DNA of 64,000 nucleotides from NCBI GenBank assembly GCA_014155875.1, contig JACEFZ010018306.1, positions 78,501 through 142,500 on the forward strand, given 5' to 3'. This stretch comes from Cepaea nemoralis (lineage: Eukaryota; Mollusca; Gastropoda; Stylommatophora; Helicidae). A program made the translations under genes and the position numbers. Positions within the stretch are counted from its first letter, which is position 1; each line of letters opens with the position of its first letter. Shown here piece by piece: positions 20,030-31,034 of this stretch. Below the pieces are notes generated by a model. The model was not told where the DNA came from. It searched no databases and worked only from the letters and a program-made list of their open reading frames with translations.

Positions 20030-22055
20030 GTAGGAGGGAGGAGGAAGAGGGAAGGTGGAGGAGGTAAGAGGAGGGAGGAGGAGGGAGGAGACAGGAGGAG
20101 TAGGGAGGAATAGGAGGGAGGAGGAGGGATTAGGAGGAGGAGGGAGGAGTAGGGTGGAGGAGGAGGCGAGGAGGAGGGAGGAGGAAGAGGGAGGAGGAGG
20201 GAGAAGGAGGGAGGAGGAGAACGCAGGAGGAGAAGGGAGCAGGAGGAGGAGAGGGAGGAGGAGGGAGAGGGAGGAGGAGGGAGGAGGAGGAGAGAGTAGG
20301 AGGAGGGAGGAGGCGGAGGGAGAAGGAAGAGGGAGGAGGAAGAGGGAGAAGGAGGAGGGAGAAGGAGGAGAAGGAGGGAGAGGAGGAGGAGGGAAGAGGA
20401 GGAGGTGAGGAGGAGTAGGCAGGAGGAGGAATGTGAAGGGAGGAGGAGGGAGGAGGTAGAGGGAGGAGGAGGAGGAGGGAGGCGGAGAGAGGAGGAGGGA
20501 GGAAGAGGAAGAGGGAGGAGGAGGAATGTGAAGGGAGGAGGGGGGAGGAGGTAGAGGGAGGAGGAGGGAGGAGGAGGAGGTAGAGGGAGGAGGAGGGAGG
20601 AGGAGGAGGGAGGAGGAGGAGGGAGGAGGCGGAGAGGGAGGAGGAGGAAGGAGGAGGGGGAGGAGGGAGGAAGAAGGAGGAGGAGGGAGGAGGAGTGATG
20701 AGGAGGAGGGAGGAGGAGGAGGGAGGAATAGCGAGGAGGAGGAGGAGGAGGTATGATGAGGAGGGAGGAGGAGGAAGAGGGAGGAGGAGGAATGTGAAGG
20801 GAGGAGGAGGGAGGAGGTAGAGGAGGAGGAGGAGGGAGGAGGAGGAGTGAGGAGGAGGAGAGGAGGAGGAGGAAGGAGGAGGGGGAGGAGGGAGGAGAAG
20901 GAGGAGGGAAGAAGAAGGAGGGAGAAGGAGGGATGAGGAAGAGGAGGGAGGAGGAGGAAGAGGGAGGAAGAGGAATGTGAAGGGAGGAGGAGGTAGAGGG
21001 AGGAGGAGGAGGAGGAGGAGAAGGGAGGAGGAGAAGGGAGGAGGAGGGATGAGGAGGAGGGAGGAGGAGGAAGAGGGAGGAGGAGAATGTGAAGGGAGGA
21101 GGAGGAGGAGGTAGAGGGAGGAGGAGGAGGGAGGAGGAGGAGGAGGAGGAGGAGTGAGGAGGAGGAGAGGGAGGAGGAGGAAGGAGGAGGGGGAGGAGGG
21201 AGGAGGAGGAGGGAGGAAGAAGAAAGAGGAGGGAGAAGGAGGGATAGGGAGTGAGGGGGAGGGAAAGAGGAAGAGGGTAGGAGGAAGGAGTGGAGAGGAG
21301 GAGGGAGGAGGTAGAGGGAGGTAGGAGGAGGGATTGAAAAGGGAGGAGGGAGGAGGAGAGAGGAGGAGGAGGGAGGAGGTAGGAGGAGGAGGAAGAGGGA
21401 GGAGGAGGGAGGAGGAGGAAGGAGGAGGAAGAAGGAGGAGGAAGAGGAAAGAGGAGGAAGAGGGAGGAGGAGGAAGAGGAAGGAGGAGGATGGAGGAGGG
21501 AGAGGGAGGAGGGGAAGATGAAGAGGGTAGGAGGAGGAGGAGGGGAGAGGAGGAGAAGACGGGAGAAGGAGGAAGGAGGAGAAGGAGGTGGAGGGGGGAG
21601 GAGGGGAGAAGAGGAGGGAGGAGGCAGAGGGAGAAGAAGGAAGGAGGAGGAGGAAGGAGGGAGAGGAAGGAGGGAGAATGAGGAGGGGAGGAAGGAAAGG
21701 AGGTGGAAGAGGAGGAGAAGGAGGAGGAGGGTGGAGGGAGGAGGAGGGAGGAGGTAGGAGGAGGAAGACTGAAGAGGGAGAAGAAGGGTGAAGGAGCAGG
21801 GAGGATGATGAGGAGAAGGAGGCAGGAGGAGGAGGGAGGCAGGAGGAGGAGGGATGAGGAGGGAGAGGGAGGAGGAGAGAAGATGAGGGAGGAGGGGGGA
21901 GGAGGCGGAGGGAGTAGGAGGGAGGAGGATGGAGGAGGAGGGGAGAGGAAGAGGGAGAAGGAGGAGGGAGGAGGGAGAGGGATGAGAGGGAGGAGGAAGA
22001 GGAGAAGGGTGGAGGGAGGATGGTAGAGGGAGGAGAAGAGAGGGGGAGAGAGTTC
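20030..22055. repeat. Two-kilobase polypurine tract, (GGA/GAGGA)n
   Basis: The plus strand is almost entirely G and A for about 2 kb, with rare T or C. It contains at least five copies of GAATGTGAAGGGAGG (near 20428, 20524, 20785, 20975 and 21088), so larger units have been duplicated. Frames of 695-722 codons on the minus strand are pure Ser/Pro/Leu low complexity and are not genes. Confidence 0.95.
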
Positions 22056-22584
22056 GCCATTCCGAATTCATACTCGTCTAGTTCTTCCCTTCTACACGAC
22101 TGTAGATAACTTCCTTACACATAAAAAGATGAATTGTTATTGATATTGCCGTGGCATGGAGGAATATCAGCAGCAGAGTTGATCCAAAAAACCAAAGACT
22201 GAGATCTACGGAGAGCCATGAACGCCTACGCCAGCCGGCACGGCACTTGATGATGATGATTGCCGTGTGAAGATTCTGTGTAGTCACGTCATTTTCTTCC
22301 CTTTCCCTAGCGTTTTGGTTCGGGGATTCTTTCATCATCATCATCATATATTTACGTACGTATTTAGGGAGGGGGAGGAAGGAGGAGGAGGAAGAAGAAA
22401 AAACAACTATGACAGTTGGCAGCGCGGGAATGAGAGGAAGACGTGTAGAAAATTTCATCTTAATAGGATGGACCGTTCGCGAACGCATAAAGAACATACA
22501 CACATACATACATACATATATACATACATACATCCTTTTCTATATATAAGATGATGACTGATGTAAATTATTCTCATGATCCAG
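22056..22584. other. No gene recognised
   Basis: Unique-looking sequence with short simple repeats: TGATGATGATGATTG at about 22250, CATCATCATCATCAT at about 22330 and a CATACATA run at 22500-22530. Frames on both strands have no domain signal. Confidence 0.4.
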
Positions 22585-22739
22585 TGGTGAGTGGTGAGAG
22601 AGAAAGAGGTATCCAGGGATTGACGGGGTGTTGTGGACGGAATCTAGTGGATTCTCCAGAATAATAATATGGGGTTAAAAAGAATGTGGGTGTTGATTCC
22701 CCTCACCCCAGGGACGACAATATAAGTAAAGCAACGACA
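22585..22739 (+). mobile_element. Diverged LTR end related to Gmr1-like element 2
   Basis: The stretch containing GGATTCTCCAGAATAATAAT, then GAATGTGGGTGTTGATTC and CCCAGGGACGACA, aligns by eye with the reverse complement of 25605-25760, the terminal part of the element 2 LTR. It ends in ACGACA, as the LTR does. It is therefore an LTR fragment in the opposite orientation to element 2. The rest of the LTR was not found upstream. Confidence 0.65.
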
Positions 22740-22794
22740 GCAGCTAATGTAATGACTTGACATGTTCGACTATTAAATGTCGTTCCCATTCGAC

Positions 22795-22796
<2 letters not shown>

Positions 22797-22831
<35 letters not shown>

Positions 22832-22848
22832 TTGAGAGAGAGAGAGAG

Positions 22849-22916
<68 letters not shown>
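22797..22916. repeat. (GA)n microsatellite
   Basis: GA dinucleotides with two short interruptions (GATATTGA and GATATGA). Confidence 0.97.
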
Positions 22917-22917
<1 letters not shown>

Positions 22918-24239
22918 AAAACGGTCAATGTGGATGAGAAGCATTGCTAGACATTTTTATGTTTGTGTATGTGTATATTGGTATTTGTATAGATATACAT
23001 TTTAATATGTAGATCCTAGAAACTGCACATTCTCGTTCTTCTATTTCTAGCTGCCAAACAGAGAGCCAGGTTACACAATACCGTTTACTGCAAACGAGAA
23101 GCGACATGGTAGTAAACGACTTCTATTCGAGGAGAACAGTCGCCGAGCTGAATCAAGGCGGAACCTCATTATGAGGCCTGTAGTCTTGTTATAAAAGTAT
23201 AATTTTAAGCTACCCATTTTGTCGTATTCATATGTTGATGTAAAGTCCATTTACAGTTTACATCATTGCACGCCTCCATCATGTTCACACCTCTACCTAG
23301 AATATGTGAATATTTTGCGTATCGAAATCACCAGTTTACTATCATCATACTAATTACTATCAAACCACCAAGTCATAATTTCATTTGATTGCAATGACGT
23401 GCTGATGGAATTATAAACATCTAGACAATAAACAAACACAGTAGTAGTTTGTTTAATTATAGTTCTGTAGACGCCTATGAAAGGCGACAGACTTCCCAAC
23501 CAGCGGACGCGTCCCTGTAAGGCACAGGATGATGACTGAGACCGCAAGGTGTCGTACCATCAGAGCGCGATGAATCCTGGGTCAAGATCTTGGCGTCAGT
23601 ACTTAAGAAAGAGTGCGAAGTTAAATAGGCCTCTCCAACATCAAGTCTTGAGGTGAGTGAGTGTGGTTACTCAAACTTGAATTCTGCAAATTCAGAAAAA
23701 GGCGTCAATGCCTTAAATAGTGATGTGGATCCGAAGGAGATGCCAATGTTCAAATATCAATCAAGGTCCAGGGACTGACATGTCGTAAGAGCTGTATATT
23801 CCCGCAGTGCTGTATGGGTCAGTATTCTCGTGCCATGAGCACATATGGGTTCTTTTTGATGGCTAGAAACATGGGTTTTTGATGTAATCACAAACATTTG
23901 TTTGAAAGCTTTTTTGTTTGTTTCTTTTCTTTCTTTTTTTTTTTTAAATAGTCATGAATATGCAGCTCATGTAATATTTTTGTCTGTTTTGTTGTTGTTG
24001 TTTTGTTGCTGAGACCCATGGTCTAATTGAGTTGGCCAAACTGGCACAAAATGATATTAGTATGATCATTGTTTTGTTATTTGGTTGATAGACGCTAGTT
24101 GGCTATTTAAATATTTAGCACAACCCACTACTGGCAACGCTGATCGCACTCTAGTATGAAACTAAGGCCTATCCACGTCAATGTGGAAGCACTAGACTCG
24201 CGTTTCGCTCTCATTTGAGCTCTTCAGTAGTGCATATCC
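22917..24239. other. No gene recognised
   Basis: Unique-looking non-coding DNA with T-runs at about 23925-23945. Short frames carry no recognisable domain. Confidence 0.4.
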
Positions 24240-24244
24240 TTGAC

Positions 24245-24326
24245 CGGACCCGGAAACAAACCCCGGATCACTGGCGCGTGAAGCGGGTGTGTAAACACTA
24301 GACCACGCGGCACACGCTGGACACGG
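24245..24326 (-). repeat. tRNA-like SINE head, diverged
   Basis: On the minus strand, GCCGCGTGGTCTAGTGTTTA fits a tRNA box A (TGGTCTAGTG), and 30-40 bases later GGGGTTTGTTTCCGGG looks like a decayed box B. The lack of a tRNA fold and the poor box B argue for a SINE rather than a functional tRNA. Confidence 0.5.
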
Positions 24327-24794
24327 CCAAATTACCACAACAGAATTCCACAACATCACCCATCGTAGGCTTTAGCTAGTTGGATAGTCGCTGTGGCTGG
24401 AACGACATGAGGTGTAATATTTTGTCTGGAATCAAAAAGAGAAATAATTTGATTCTCTGTCGGCCCTATCCTAGGAACTTTCTTCTTTCTACCCTATCTT
24501 TTTCTTGACAAGCGAGGAGAATGTTTGATGTGCTTTTTCTCTTTTCTCTTTTTATTCTTCTATCTAGGCTGTGGCCCGAACACAGTCGACGTGCGCTTTT
24601 TCTTAATTTAGAACCTACGTAAAGGAAAATTATGTCTCTCGTTACCAAATCATTTCCTTGGTTCTCAGTTTTATTTAGGTATTTTCCATATATGTGTAAT
24701 TGTGTATGTGTACATGTTTACTCACAGTACTTGGTGGTGGTGGTATGGGGGAAGGGGGAGGGGAAGTAGTCATATTAACAATGAATGGATATTG

Positions 24795-24890
24795 TGCTTT
24801 GTGCGACGCTTTCCGTGCTGCGGAAAGAGACCGAGCCATATGGGATAAAACCCGGTGCAATGAAGTCGACCCTGTCGACTTTTAAGCGAC
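24795..24890 (+). repeat. SINE body fragment, same family as 63020-63240
   Basis: It shares GAGACCGAGCCATATGGGAT and the following AAACCGG...CAATG...GTYGACCCT region with the SINE at 63020-63240, but the tRNA-like head is missing. Confidence 0.65.
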
Positions 24891-25129
24891 TTTTTTTAAG
24901 CGAATGGGATATTGTCAAGGAGGAAACTTGATCTGCCTTGTAGTTCCTTTATTGGTATCTAAACGTCTCCTCCACACGTCTTGGACCAATTCCTGATGCA
25001 TGCTTGTGTATCCAGGGACTTTGTCTTTATGCAGCCTATAAGAGACATTTGTCCCTAGTTTGCTTGCTTGGATTGGGAGCGCCGGGAATTTAAACTCGCA
25101 CCAATTACAACGCGAGTGTGAGAGCTAGC
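24891..25129. other. No gene recognised
   Basis: Short unique-looking stretch before the LINE fragment that hosts element 2. Confidence 0.4.
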
Positions 25130-25599
25130 TAAATATATAACACAGTCAAATGACTAGAAAAGACTAGAAAAAGAATCGTTATAGCAAACGTAGCCTTTTG
25201 CAAGATAGAGAACATACTCACCAATAAAATTATGTCAGCTGTAGTGAGAAAAACAGTGATGATTCGCTATTTAGAACCTATATAATGTCGAATGCTTGCG
25301 AAACATGCACAATAAGTACACATGTTGAGAAACATCTAGTGGAAATGTGGATCTCAGAATAATGCAAAGTGTATCATGAATAGACAGAAAAACGAATAAG
25401 ACGTTTATTTATTATACGTTTATTATGTAAGAAATAAACGTGCATCGTAAGGTGATTTTCGAAATTAAATGCGCACACTCAATATGTTTTTGGGCACGTT
25501 TTTAACGAGAAAAAAAATGAAAACGTAATGACAAATTGCAACTGAAATAAGACATGATCAAGGAGACGACAAAGAGTTAAATACCTGAATTGCTTGGAC
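25130..25599 (+). pseudogene. Old LINE RT C-terminal fragment, target of element 2 (left part)
   Basis: Broken plus-strand frames read KRIVIANVAFCKIENILTNK, then IRYLEPI, then a CETCT(I)S-like block and VEKHL. Nearer the end comes RRQRVKYLNCLDTW. These match the order of blocks in a LINE ORF2 C-terminus: ILTNK..., YLEP..LYGCETWTIS, and GRRSRGRQRxKYLDSL. The reading continues across the element 2 insertion into 51846-51960, so element 2 landed inside this LINE. The copy is heavily mutated. Confidence 0.65.
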
Positions 25600-25604
25600 A
25601 CGTG
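25600..25604. repeat. 5-bp target-site duplication of element 2, left
   Basis: ACGTG directly precedes the left LTR and is repeated at 51841-51845 directly after the right LTR. Confidence 0.85.
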
Positions 25605-27628
25605 TGTCGTGTCCTCCTTTAAAGTGTCGTCCCTGGAGTGAGGAGAGTCAACACCCACATTATAATATTTTTTCCCTAACCAATATCCTGGAGAATCCAC
25701 CAGCTTCCGTCCAACACACTCCATCAGCCCGTGGACACCTTCTCCTATCACTCTCTCACTGTCGTACTATGCCCCCTCTCATACTTCCTCAACGCAACAT
25801 ACTCAACAACTGTTGCTTCTAAAAATTAATAAAGATTAATTTATTAAAAGAAAAGTGTAACGTATATGAGACGTGTATGCGAAGAAAATGTGTGTCGTGT
25901 ATAATAACATAAATGTATATGTCAGCCTTCAAAGTTCAGGATCATAGTGCACACATCATGGCAAGGATTACACGACATCACACGAGTCAGTACAATAGAC
26001 CTCACCGAAGTCGTATCCTTCTCTCCAGACATGTCCTCCACCAGGAGCTCTGATGACCATGAGATCTGAATCCCATGTGAATATATAATCCGTGGAAAAT
26101 ACTACTATTGTTCCTAACACAACGGTTCCTATTAGTTCTGTATTTTCACTCTTAAACAGTCAATGTATCTAGACAAAAATGGCTTGCTTTATTCACTAGA
26201 TATAGTCTGACAGTTCTGATTTCCTTGATTCGTGGAACAACTACACTTCAATGTTTGATTTCATCTAATGTGAACATCAGTTCCTACTGATCTAGCTCCA
26301 CATGGGCTGAACATCCATCACTTCAGGTGTGTTAACGATTGGTATGCACTCATGTAGGATACATATACCATTAGGCTCCACCGAGCAATGTGTATTAACT
26401 TCTTCCGTTGCGAAAGTTGCTGGCCCATCTCTCTACATCATAATTTATCCGGGATCGGATTTTTCATTGGTTCCGGGTTCTTCATTCCAACCAGAGGGAA
26501 CCTGTAACATAAATCATACAACTGGTGATAGCCTCCCCGTCACTGATCTCTATTAGATGATCGTGGCCATCGGCCTCGCTCAGAAAATACAGTGAACCTA
26601 CTCTGTCAGGGACAGATGACTCAACCTATTGGTTATCATCAGGCCAAGACAAGAAAAAAAAATCAACAAACAGAATGCGGAACCCCGCCCACCAGGGACA
26701 CCTACTGGAATATCCCAATTATCCCTCATTACTCAATTCTCAACTAGTAAAGCTTATCACACTTCACTAATCTATTTTCAACTAACAGAGCTAAGTATCA
26801 CTCTCTAGTTTTAACAAGTCTACAGTCTATATTAATTAGAACTAATTATAATAGGTTCTACCTTAGGCAAAACCGCCTAATTCCGGGATGGCTACTACAC
26901 TTTGCCATAACGACACATGCTAGTTAATATTAAATTAATCTAACACTGTAGAGCTCTCCCACAAACACGTCCATCATAATCCACGGTTTTGGTCAACTCC
27001 CCATCTCCAATCATGGTTTTTGGCAAAACCTAAAATTGGTCACGTGACGGTATTCTTCCTGTCCACACAGGTGTTATTTCGACATATCATCCATTGTCAA
27101 GAATCCATTTCCCTGGCTTAGTCACTGTCAGAGTTGTCATCAGTTGTTTTGACTTCCACAACAAACTAACGAGTTACCGTATGATACAACAACGGGTTTC
27201 CCCAACAAGCTGCCATTCTTCTGGATGTCCGGAAACTATAAATTGACAGACGGACTGTTTTCTTCCGAGCTGAGTACTTCCGCTTCCAATCCGACCTGTT
27301 TATAAACTGTCAAAGCGATGTATGATTCAGCTCACCCACTTCCCCTACACATCTGCAGCTGTTAACTTTGCCCGACATATGATGGCTGACATCCGATTGC
27401 AACCAGGATCCGACGGGTTCCATCTGTATTCAAATGTTGACAAACTGTCAAAGCGATGCAGGGATTTGTCTCACTCACCACCGAATGTTCCCAATCCGTC
27501 GACCAGATGTAAACACGTGCAGCTACATTTTCTGGATTTGTTGAAACAACCTTTGGCCTCGAACATCCGCTAATTCAGATCGCCTTTATTCTCATAATGG
27601 TTAAATCACGTTGGTCCATCATTTGACA
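25605..27628 (-). repeat. 3' LTR of element 2 (2024 bp)
   Basis: The plus strand begins TGTCGTGTCCTCC and ends TTTGACA, with TG...CA ends. It is nearly identical to 49830-51840. The main differences are a few substitutions and short indels, such as an extra GTTATCATCAGGCC-like segment near 26630. It contains no recognisable protein; small frames in it are repeated in the other LTR. Confidence 0.93.
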
Positions 27629-27693
27629 TAGAGAGTAGTCTTAAGAGAGTAGTCCATCTCACTCTTCTCCACCGTGATTTTAATCCAGATGAT
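27629..27693 (-). promoter_or_regulatory. 3' UTR and possible polypurine tract of element 2
   Basis: Between the RNase H stop and the 3' LTR, the minus strand contains a purine-rich run GGTGGAGAAGAGTGAGATGG. It is followed by two copies of a GACTACTCTCT-like segment that separate it from the LTR. A normal polypurine tract would touch the LTR, so the assignment is uncertain. Confidence 0.4.
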
Positions 27694-29568
27694 TCATTCT
27701 TCTTCTTCAGGAGCTGGGTGTCTTGACAAGAAGTCCGCTCCAACATTTTCCTCCCCAGAAATGTACTCGACTGTGAAATTATAAGGTTGAAGTAACAAAG
27801 ACCACAGCATCAAACGGGCGTTGAGCTTCTGAGAAGTAGCCAGGAACATCAGGGGCTGATGATCCGACTGGACTCGAAACTTAACTCCATACAAATATGG
27901 CTGGAATTTTTGCACTGCCCATACGAGGGACAAGCAGTCTCTCTCGACAGTTGAATAATTCCTCTCCGCCTGGAGTAGTTTCTTGCTTGCGTATGCTACA
28001 GGTTTCAAAACCGAAGCATCGTCTTTTCCTTCCTGTAACAAGGCTGCCCCAATTCCAATCCCACTCGCATCTGTTCTCAACACAAATGGTTTGGAAAGGT
28101 TAGGGAGCTGTAATACAGGTTTGCTGACCAAGACCTCTTTTAACTGACTATAGGCATTCTCACATTCTGGTGTCCAAATGAGTTGGTCCGGGAATCCCTT
28201 TTTCAAGGTTTCCGTCAACGGAGCTCCCAGTTCAGTGAAATGTGGGATAAATTTGTGGTAGAACCCACACAACGAGAGAAAAGATCGCACATCCTTCTTC
28301 GTTTTTAGCCTTGGTGCATTTCTGATTTTCTCCAGGTTCTTCTCTTCTGGGACAATGTGTCTTGGAGTGATGGTGTGACCTAGAAATTCCAGAGTCTGGT
28401 AACCAATCATGCACTTGGTTGGACGAGCAGTAAGCCCTGCTTCCTTGAGCCTATTAAACACTCTCTCCAAGGATTGTAAGTGGTCATCCAAGCTGTCACT
28501 GGAAATCAGAATATCATCCATGAATGAGATGATAGCCGGATCCTGTAAAGGATCTAGTAAAGTCCTCATCATGCGTGTAAACACACTGGGTGCATTGCTG
28601 AGTCCAAAGGGCATGACCTTGAATTCGTAGTGTCCACTGGGTGTACTGAAAGCCAACAGTGGTCGAATCTCCGGTTTGACTGGTATCTGATAGTAACCCC
28701 GACTCAGATCCACCTTTGAAAAGTACCGAGCCTTATGGAGCCTAGCGAATAACTGAGTTGGATTCGGCAAAGGTTCCACCTGAAATTGTGTGTGACTGTT
28801 CAGAAGTCGGTAGTCTATACACAACCGGTGTTCTCCACTTGGTTTCCGTAACAAAACTACCCCTGCATTGTATGGGGATGTGGATGGTGCAATCACGTCA
28901 TCCTCCAGCAGTTTCTGTATTTCCTCCTCCAGGGCCTTTTCTTTAGAGAATGGCACTGGGTAAACCTTTTGACGAACAGGTTCCTGCGTGGTCAAAGTCA
29001 TCTCGAACTCCACCAACCTCGTTCGTCCTGGTTTATCAGTCAGTATCTCCTTATGAGACATGAGAACCTGGGTTATCTTTTCCCTCTCCTGTGAGGTCAG
29101 ATCAGTGTTCACTTGTACATCTCTATAGGTTTCCTGGTGTACCAAGGGATATTCCCTGCCCTCGTTGGTTCCCACTTCCGTCTCCACTGCAACTGCCATT
29201 GCCATGAGGTGAGCTGCCTTGTCTCCGGGTCTCTCTTCGTATTCCCGCAAGAGATTGATATGGAAAATCTTCGACTTTCCCCGGATCTGGATCTGATAGT
29301 TGGTTCTGGATATTACCCTTTCCACGGGAAATGGTCCTTGCCAACCTATCTCCAGTTTGTTGTTTCCCGTTGGGAGTAGCAACAAGACTTTATCTCCCAC
29401 CTCTAGAGATCTTTCTTTAGACCTACGGTTGTAGTAAGTCGCATATCTTTTCCTGGCCTTTTTCAAGTTTTGATTTGCCAGAGTCCATCCCTTGTGGAGT
29501 TTTTCTTTCAGTTCCTCTACGTATTTGTAGGATGAGATCACTTCTTCTGACGTTCCCTCTTCAGCCAA
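27694..29568 (-). CDS. Integrase C-terminus, reverse transcriptase and RNase H of element 2
   Basis: A single 624-codon frame. Residues 58-110 are the integrase GPY/F module (KLEIGWQGPFPVERV). The RT follows: ARYFSKVDLSRGYYQIPV with the catalytic Asp near 287, VMPFGLSNAPSVFTRMM near 318-335, and SFMDDILISS, the catalytic box at about 349-352. RNase H shows FVLRTDASGIGIGAAL, then STVERDCLSLVWA, VQSDHQPLMF and ENVGADFLSRHP. The stop lies only 65 bp from the 3' LTR, so there is no downstream integrase. The frame is intact, unlike gag and the integrase N-terminal part. It overlaps the upstream integrase frame by 31 bp. Confidence 0.93.
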   Translation of the reverse strand: MAEEGTSEEVISSYKYVEELKEKLHKGWTLANQNLKKARKRYATYYNRRSKERSLEVGDKVLLLLPTGNNKLEIGWQGPFPVERVISRTNYQIQIRGKSKIFHINLLREYEERPGDKAAHLMAMAVAVETEVGTNEGREYPLVHQETYRDVQVNTDLTSQEREKITQVLMSHKEILTDKPGRTRLVEFEMTLTTQEPVRQKVYPVPFSKEKALEEEIQKLLEDDVIAPSTSPYNAGVVLLRKPSGEHRLCIDYRLLNSHTQFQVEPLPNPTQLFARLHKARYFSKVDLSRGYYQIPVKPEIRPLLAFSTPSGHYEFKVMPFGLSNAPSVFTRMMRTLLDPLQDPAIISFMDDILISSDSLDDHLQSLERVFNRLKEAGLTARPTKCMIGYQTLEFLGHTITPRHIVPEEKNLEKIRNAPRLKTKKDVRSFLSLCGFYHKFIPHFTELGAPLTETLKKGFPDQLIWTPECENAYSQLKEVLVSKPVLQLPNLSKPFVLRTDASGIGIGAALLQEGKDDASVLKPVAYASKKLLQAERNYSTVERDCLSLVWAVQKFQPYLYGVKFRVQSDHQPLMFLATSQKLNARLMLWSLLLQPYNFTVEYISGEENVGADFLSRHPAPEEEE

Positions 29569-29927
29569 CTCCTCAACATGGCTTCCAACGGTCCCTTGAT
29601 TGGACGACCAAACAGCAACGTATCGGGTGGTAGTCCTGTTGAGCCATGAGGAACTTCCCGATAGGCAAAGAGTGCTGCTGGGATATATTCATCCCACCTA
29701 TCAGGTTTTTCCTGCGCTAGTTTCCTGAGCATTGTCATCAACGTGCAGTTGAAAAGCTCTACTTGTCGATTGGCTTGAGGATGGTAAGGGCTGGTATGGA
29801 TATGGTTAGAGTGAAACACCCTAAATACCTCCTCCATGAGTTTTCCACAAAACTGAGACCCATTGTCCGTCAGAATTTGATCCGGAAAGCCTAATCTGGT
29901 AAAGGCCTCCATCAGTTCGTCCGCCAC
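29538..29927 (-). pseudogene. Integrase core, second half (D2 and E), element 2
   Basis: The frame has DQILTDNGSQFCGKLMEEVF with the second catalytic Asp. It then has SPYHPQANRQVELFNCTLM, where the Glu of the DDE triad is kept although the usual G-x-VER context has changed. ALFAYREVPHGSTG and FGRPIKGPL follow. Its frame differs from those of the flanking integrase pieces, so frameshifts lie near 29920 and 29550. Confidence 0.88.
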
Positions 29928-30323
29928 TCGTTTCGAGTCAACGGTATGGCCTCACCCCACATTGTACAGCAATCCACCATTGTGAGTATATACACGTTCC
30001 TCTTCCTAGTCCTGGGAAGTGGACCCACGATATCGATGGCTACCCTCTCGAAAGGAGAGTTCATGATGGGCATCTCACCCAAGACCACCGGTGCTGTCCA
30101 GTGTTTCGGTGCCACCCTCTGGCACCGAAACGGCATGACTTCACATACCGACGCACATCATCTGTCATTCCCGGCCAATAGTAGTGGCAGGAAATCCGCT
30201 GCATGGTGGCGGCAATACCCATGTGTCCACTAAAGGAGATGGTATGCCCCATATGAAGAATCTGGGACCGGTGAGCTTTCGGGACGACCAACTGACCGTA
30301 TAGGTTGTCTCCCCTTCCTGCTC
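29912..30323 (-). pseudogene. Integrase zinc-binding domain and D1, element 2 (3' of array)
   Basis: Frame 30291-30061 gives the HHCC-type domain: MVVPKAHRSQILHMGHT, SGHMGIAATMQRI, YYWPGMTDDVRRYVKSC. Frame 30136-29912 gives the continuation with the first catalytic Asp in VAIDIVGPLPRTRKRN. A frameshift near 30110 joins them. The region directly touches the nested array at 30323, and its upstream part is found on the other side of the array at about 47499-47640. Confidence 0.85.
30320..30323. repeat. 4-bp target-site duplication of the nested array, left
   Basis: GCTC before the first LTR matches GCTC at 47499-47502 after the last LTR. Removing the array and one copy leaves the integrase reading frame open across the junction. 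Confidence 0.85.
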
Positions 30324-30381
30324 TGTAGCAGAATGAATACCCTATCTGTTATTGGCTTAGGTGTGCAAGATTAAGAGCACG

Positions 30382-30420
30382 CTTGGGCATCCTGATAGAA
30401 CAGTAAGAAGGATGCTCAAG
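30382..30420 (+). other. LTR hairpin
   Basis: CTTGRGCATCCT and AGGATGCTCAAG form a 12-bp stem around a 15-nt loop, extendable by four pairs beyond a one-base bulge. It is perfect in LTRs 2-4 (about 36003-36041, 41620-41658, 47288-47326) and has one mismatch in LTR 1. Confidence 0.8.
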
Positions 30421-30523
30421 TCGTGACGTAGCTTGTTTTTGGGTAGTTACCGCTAAGGTGGAGACGAGATAAGACAACATCATATTTGGTGGTCTCTGGA
30501 TTCTTTATCGGCCATCATGAACA

Positions 30524-30529
30524 AATAAA
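30524..30529 (+). promoter_or_regulatory. Polyadenylation signal in LTR 1
   Basis: AATAAA at about position 201 of the 269-bp LTR, kept in all four LTRs. It would define the R/U5 side of the LTR for plus-strand transcripts. Confidence 0.6.
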
Positions 30530-30602
30530 CCTGTTTTAAAATGAATACATCAGAACTTACTTGTTGATCCACTGTATACACGTATTGTTACAGATGGATT
30601 TT

Positions 30603-30620
30603 TGGCGCCGCACACAGGAT
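30603..30620 (+). promoter_or_regulatory. Primer binding site of internal copy 1
   Basis: TGGCGCCGCACACAGGAT begins 10 bases after the LTR. TGG is the usual start of a PBS (tRNA 3' CCA). Read in complement and extended a few bases, it would end with a TTCGAATCC-like tRNA T-loop, but I could not name the tRNA. In copies 2 and 3 (36224 and 41841) the same site begins TAG. Confidence 0.6.
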
Positions 30621-31034
30621 TCGATTTTTACTTGGATGTCGTATATAACGTGAAGTACGAGAACCAACATGCCACAGCGGACTTTCATGAAAAATTTGTT
30701 ACCAACTTGCTGAGGTATGGAATCACTAAATTTCTAAGACATTCATTAAATAAAAAGTTCAAAACCGGACCACTTTTAATTGAGTCAAAGTCAAAATGAA
30801 GCATTTTTCGGACTATCTAAATTAAAGTCATATACATCGAGATTTTTGGATGGAGCCATCTTCATAACATGGTTGCCTGTGGATTTCTACTGAACTGTTT
30901 CTCATCATAGCTACTTGAAGTAACGTGATTTTTGTCAACATGCTGTAGAGTTTGACCTGCCATTGTTACAGCCGTTGGTTAACCTTGCGTTTAATGGTCA
31001 GCCAGTTACATAATAGGATTGTCCGGGTCCAGGA

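Larger units (their letters stand above)
30324..30592 (+). repeat. LTR 1 of the array (269 bp)
   Basis: TG...CA ends. Relative to LTRs 2-4 it has five private substitutions, for example CTTGGGCATCC instead of CTTGAGCATCC. It carries a hairpin at 30382-30420 and an AATAAA signal at 30524-30529. Confidence 0.93.

Noticed and set aside
19903..22071. Open frames of 722 and 695 codons on the minus strand
   Set aside because: They are pure Ser/Pro/Leu readings of a polypurine repeat and would be open in any frame.
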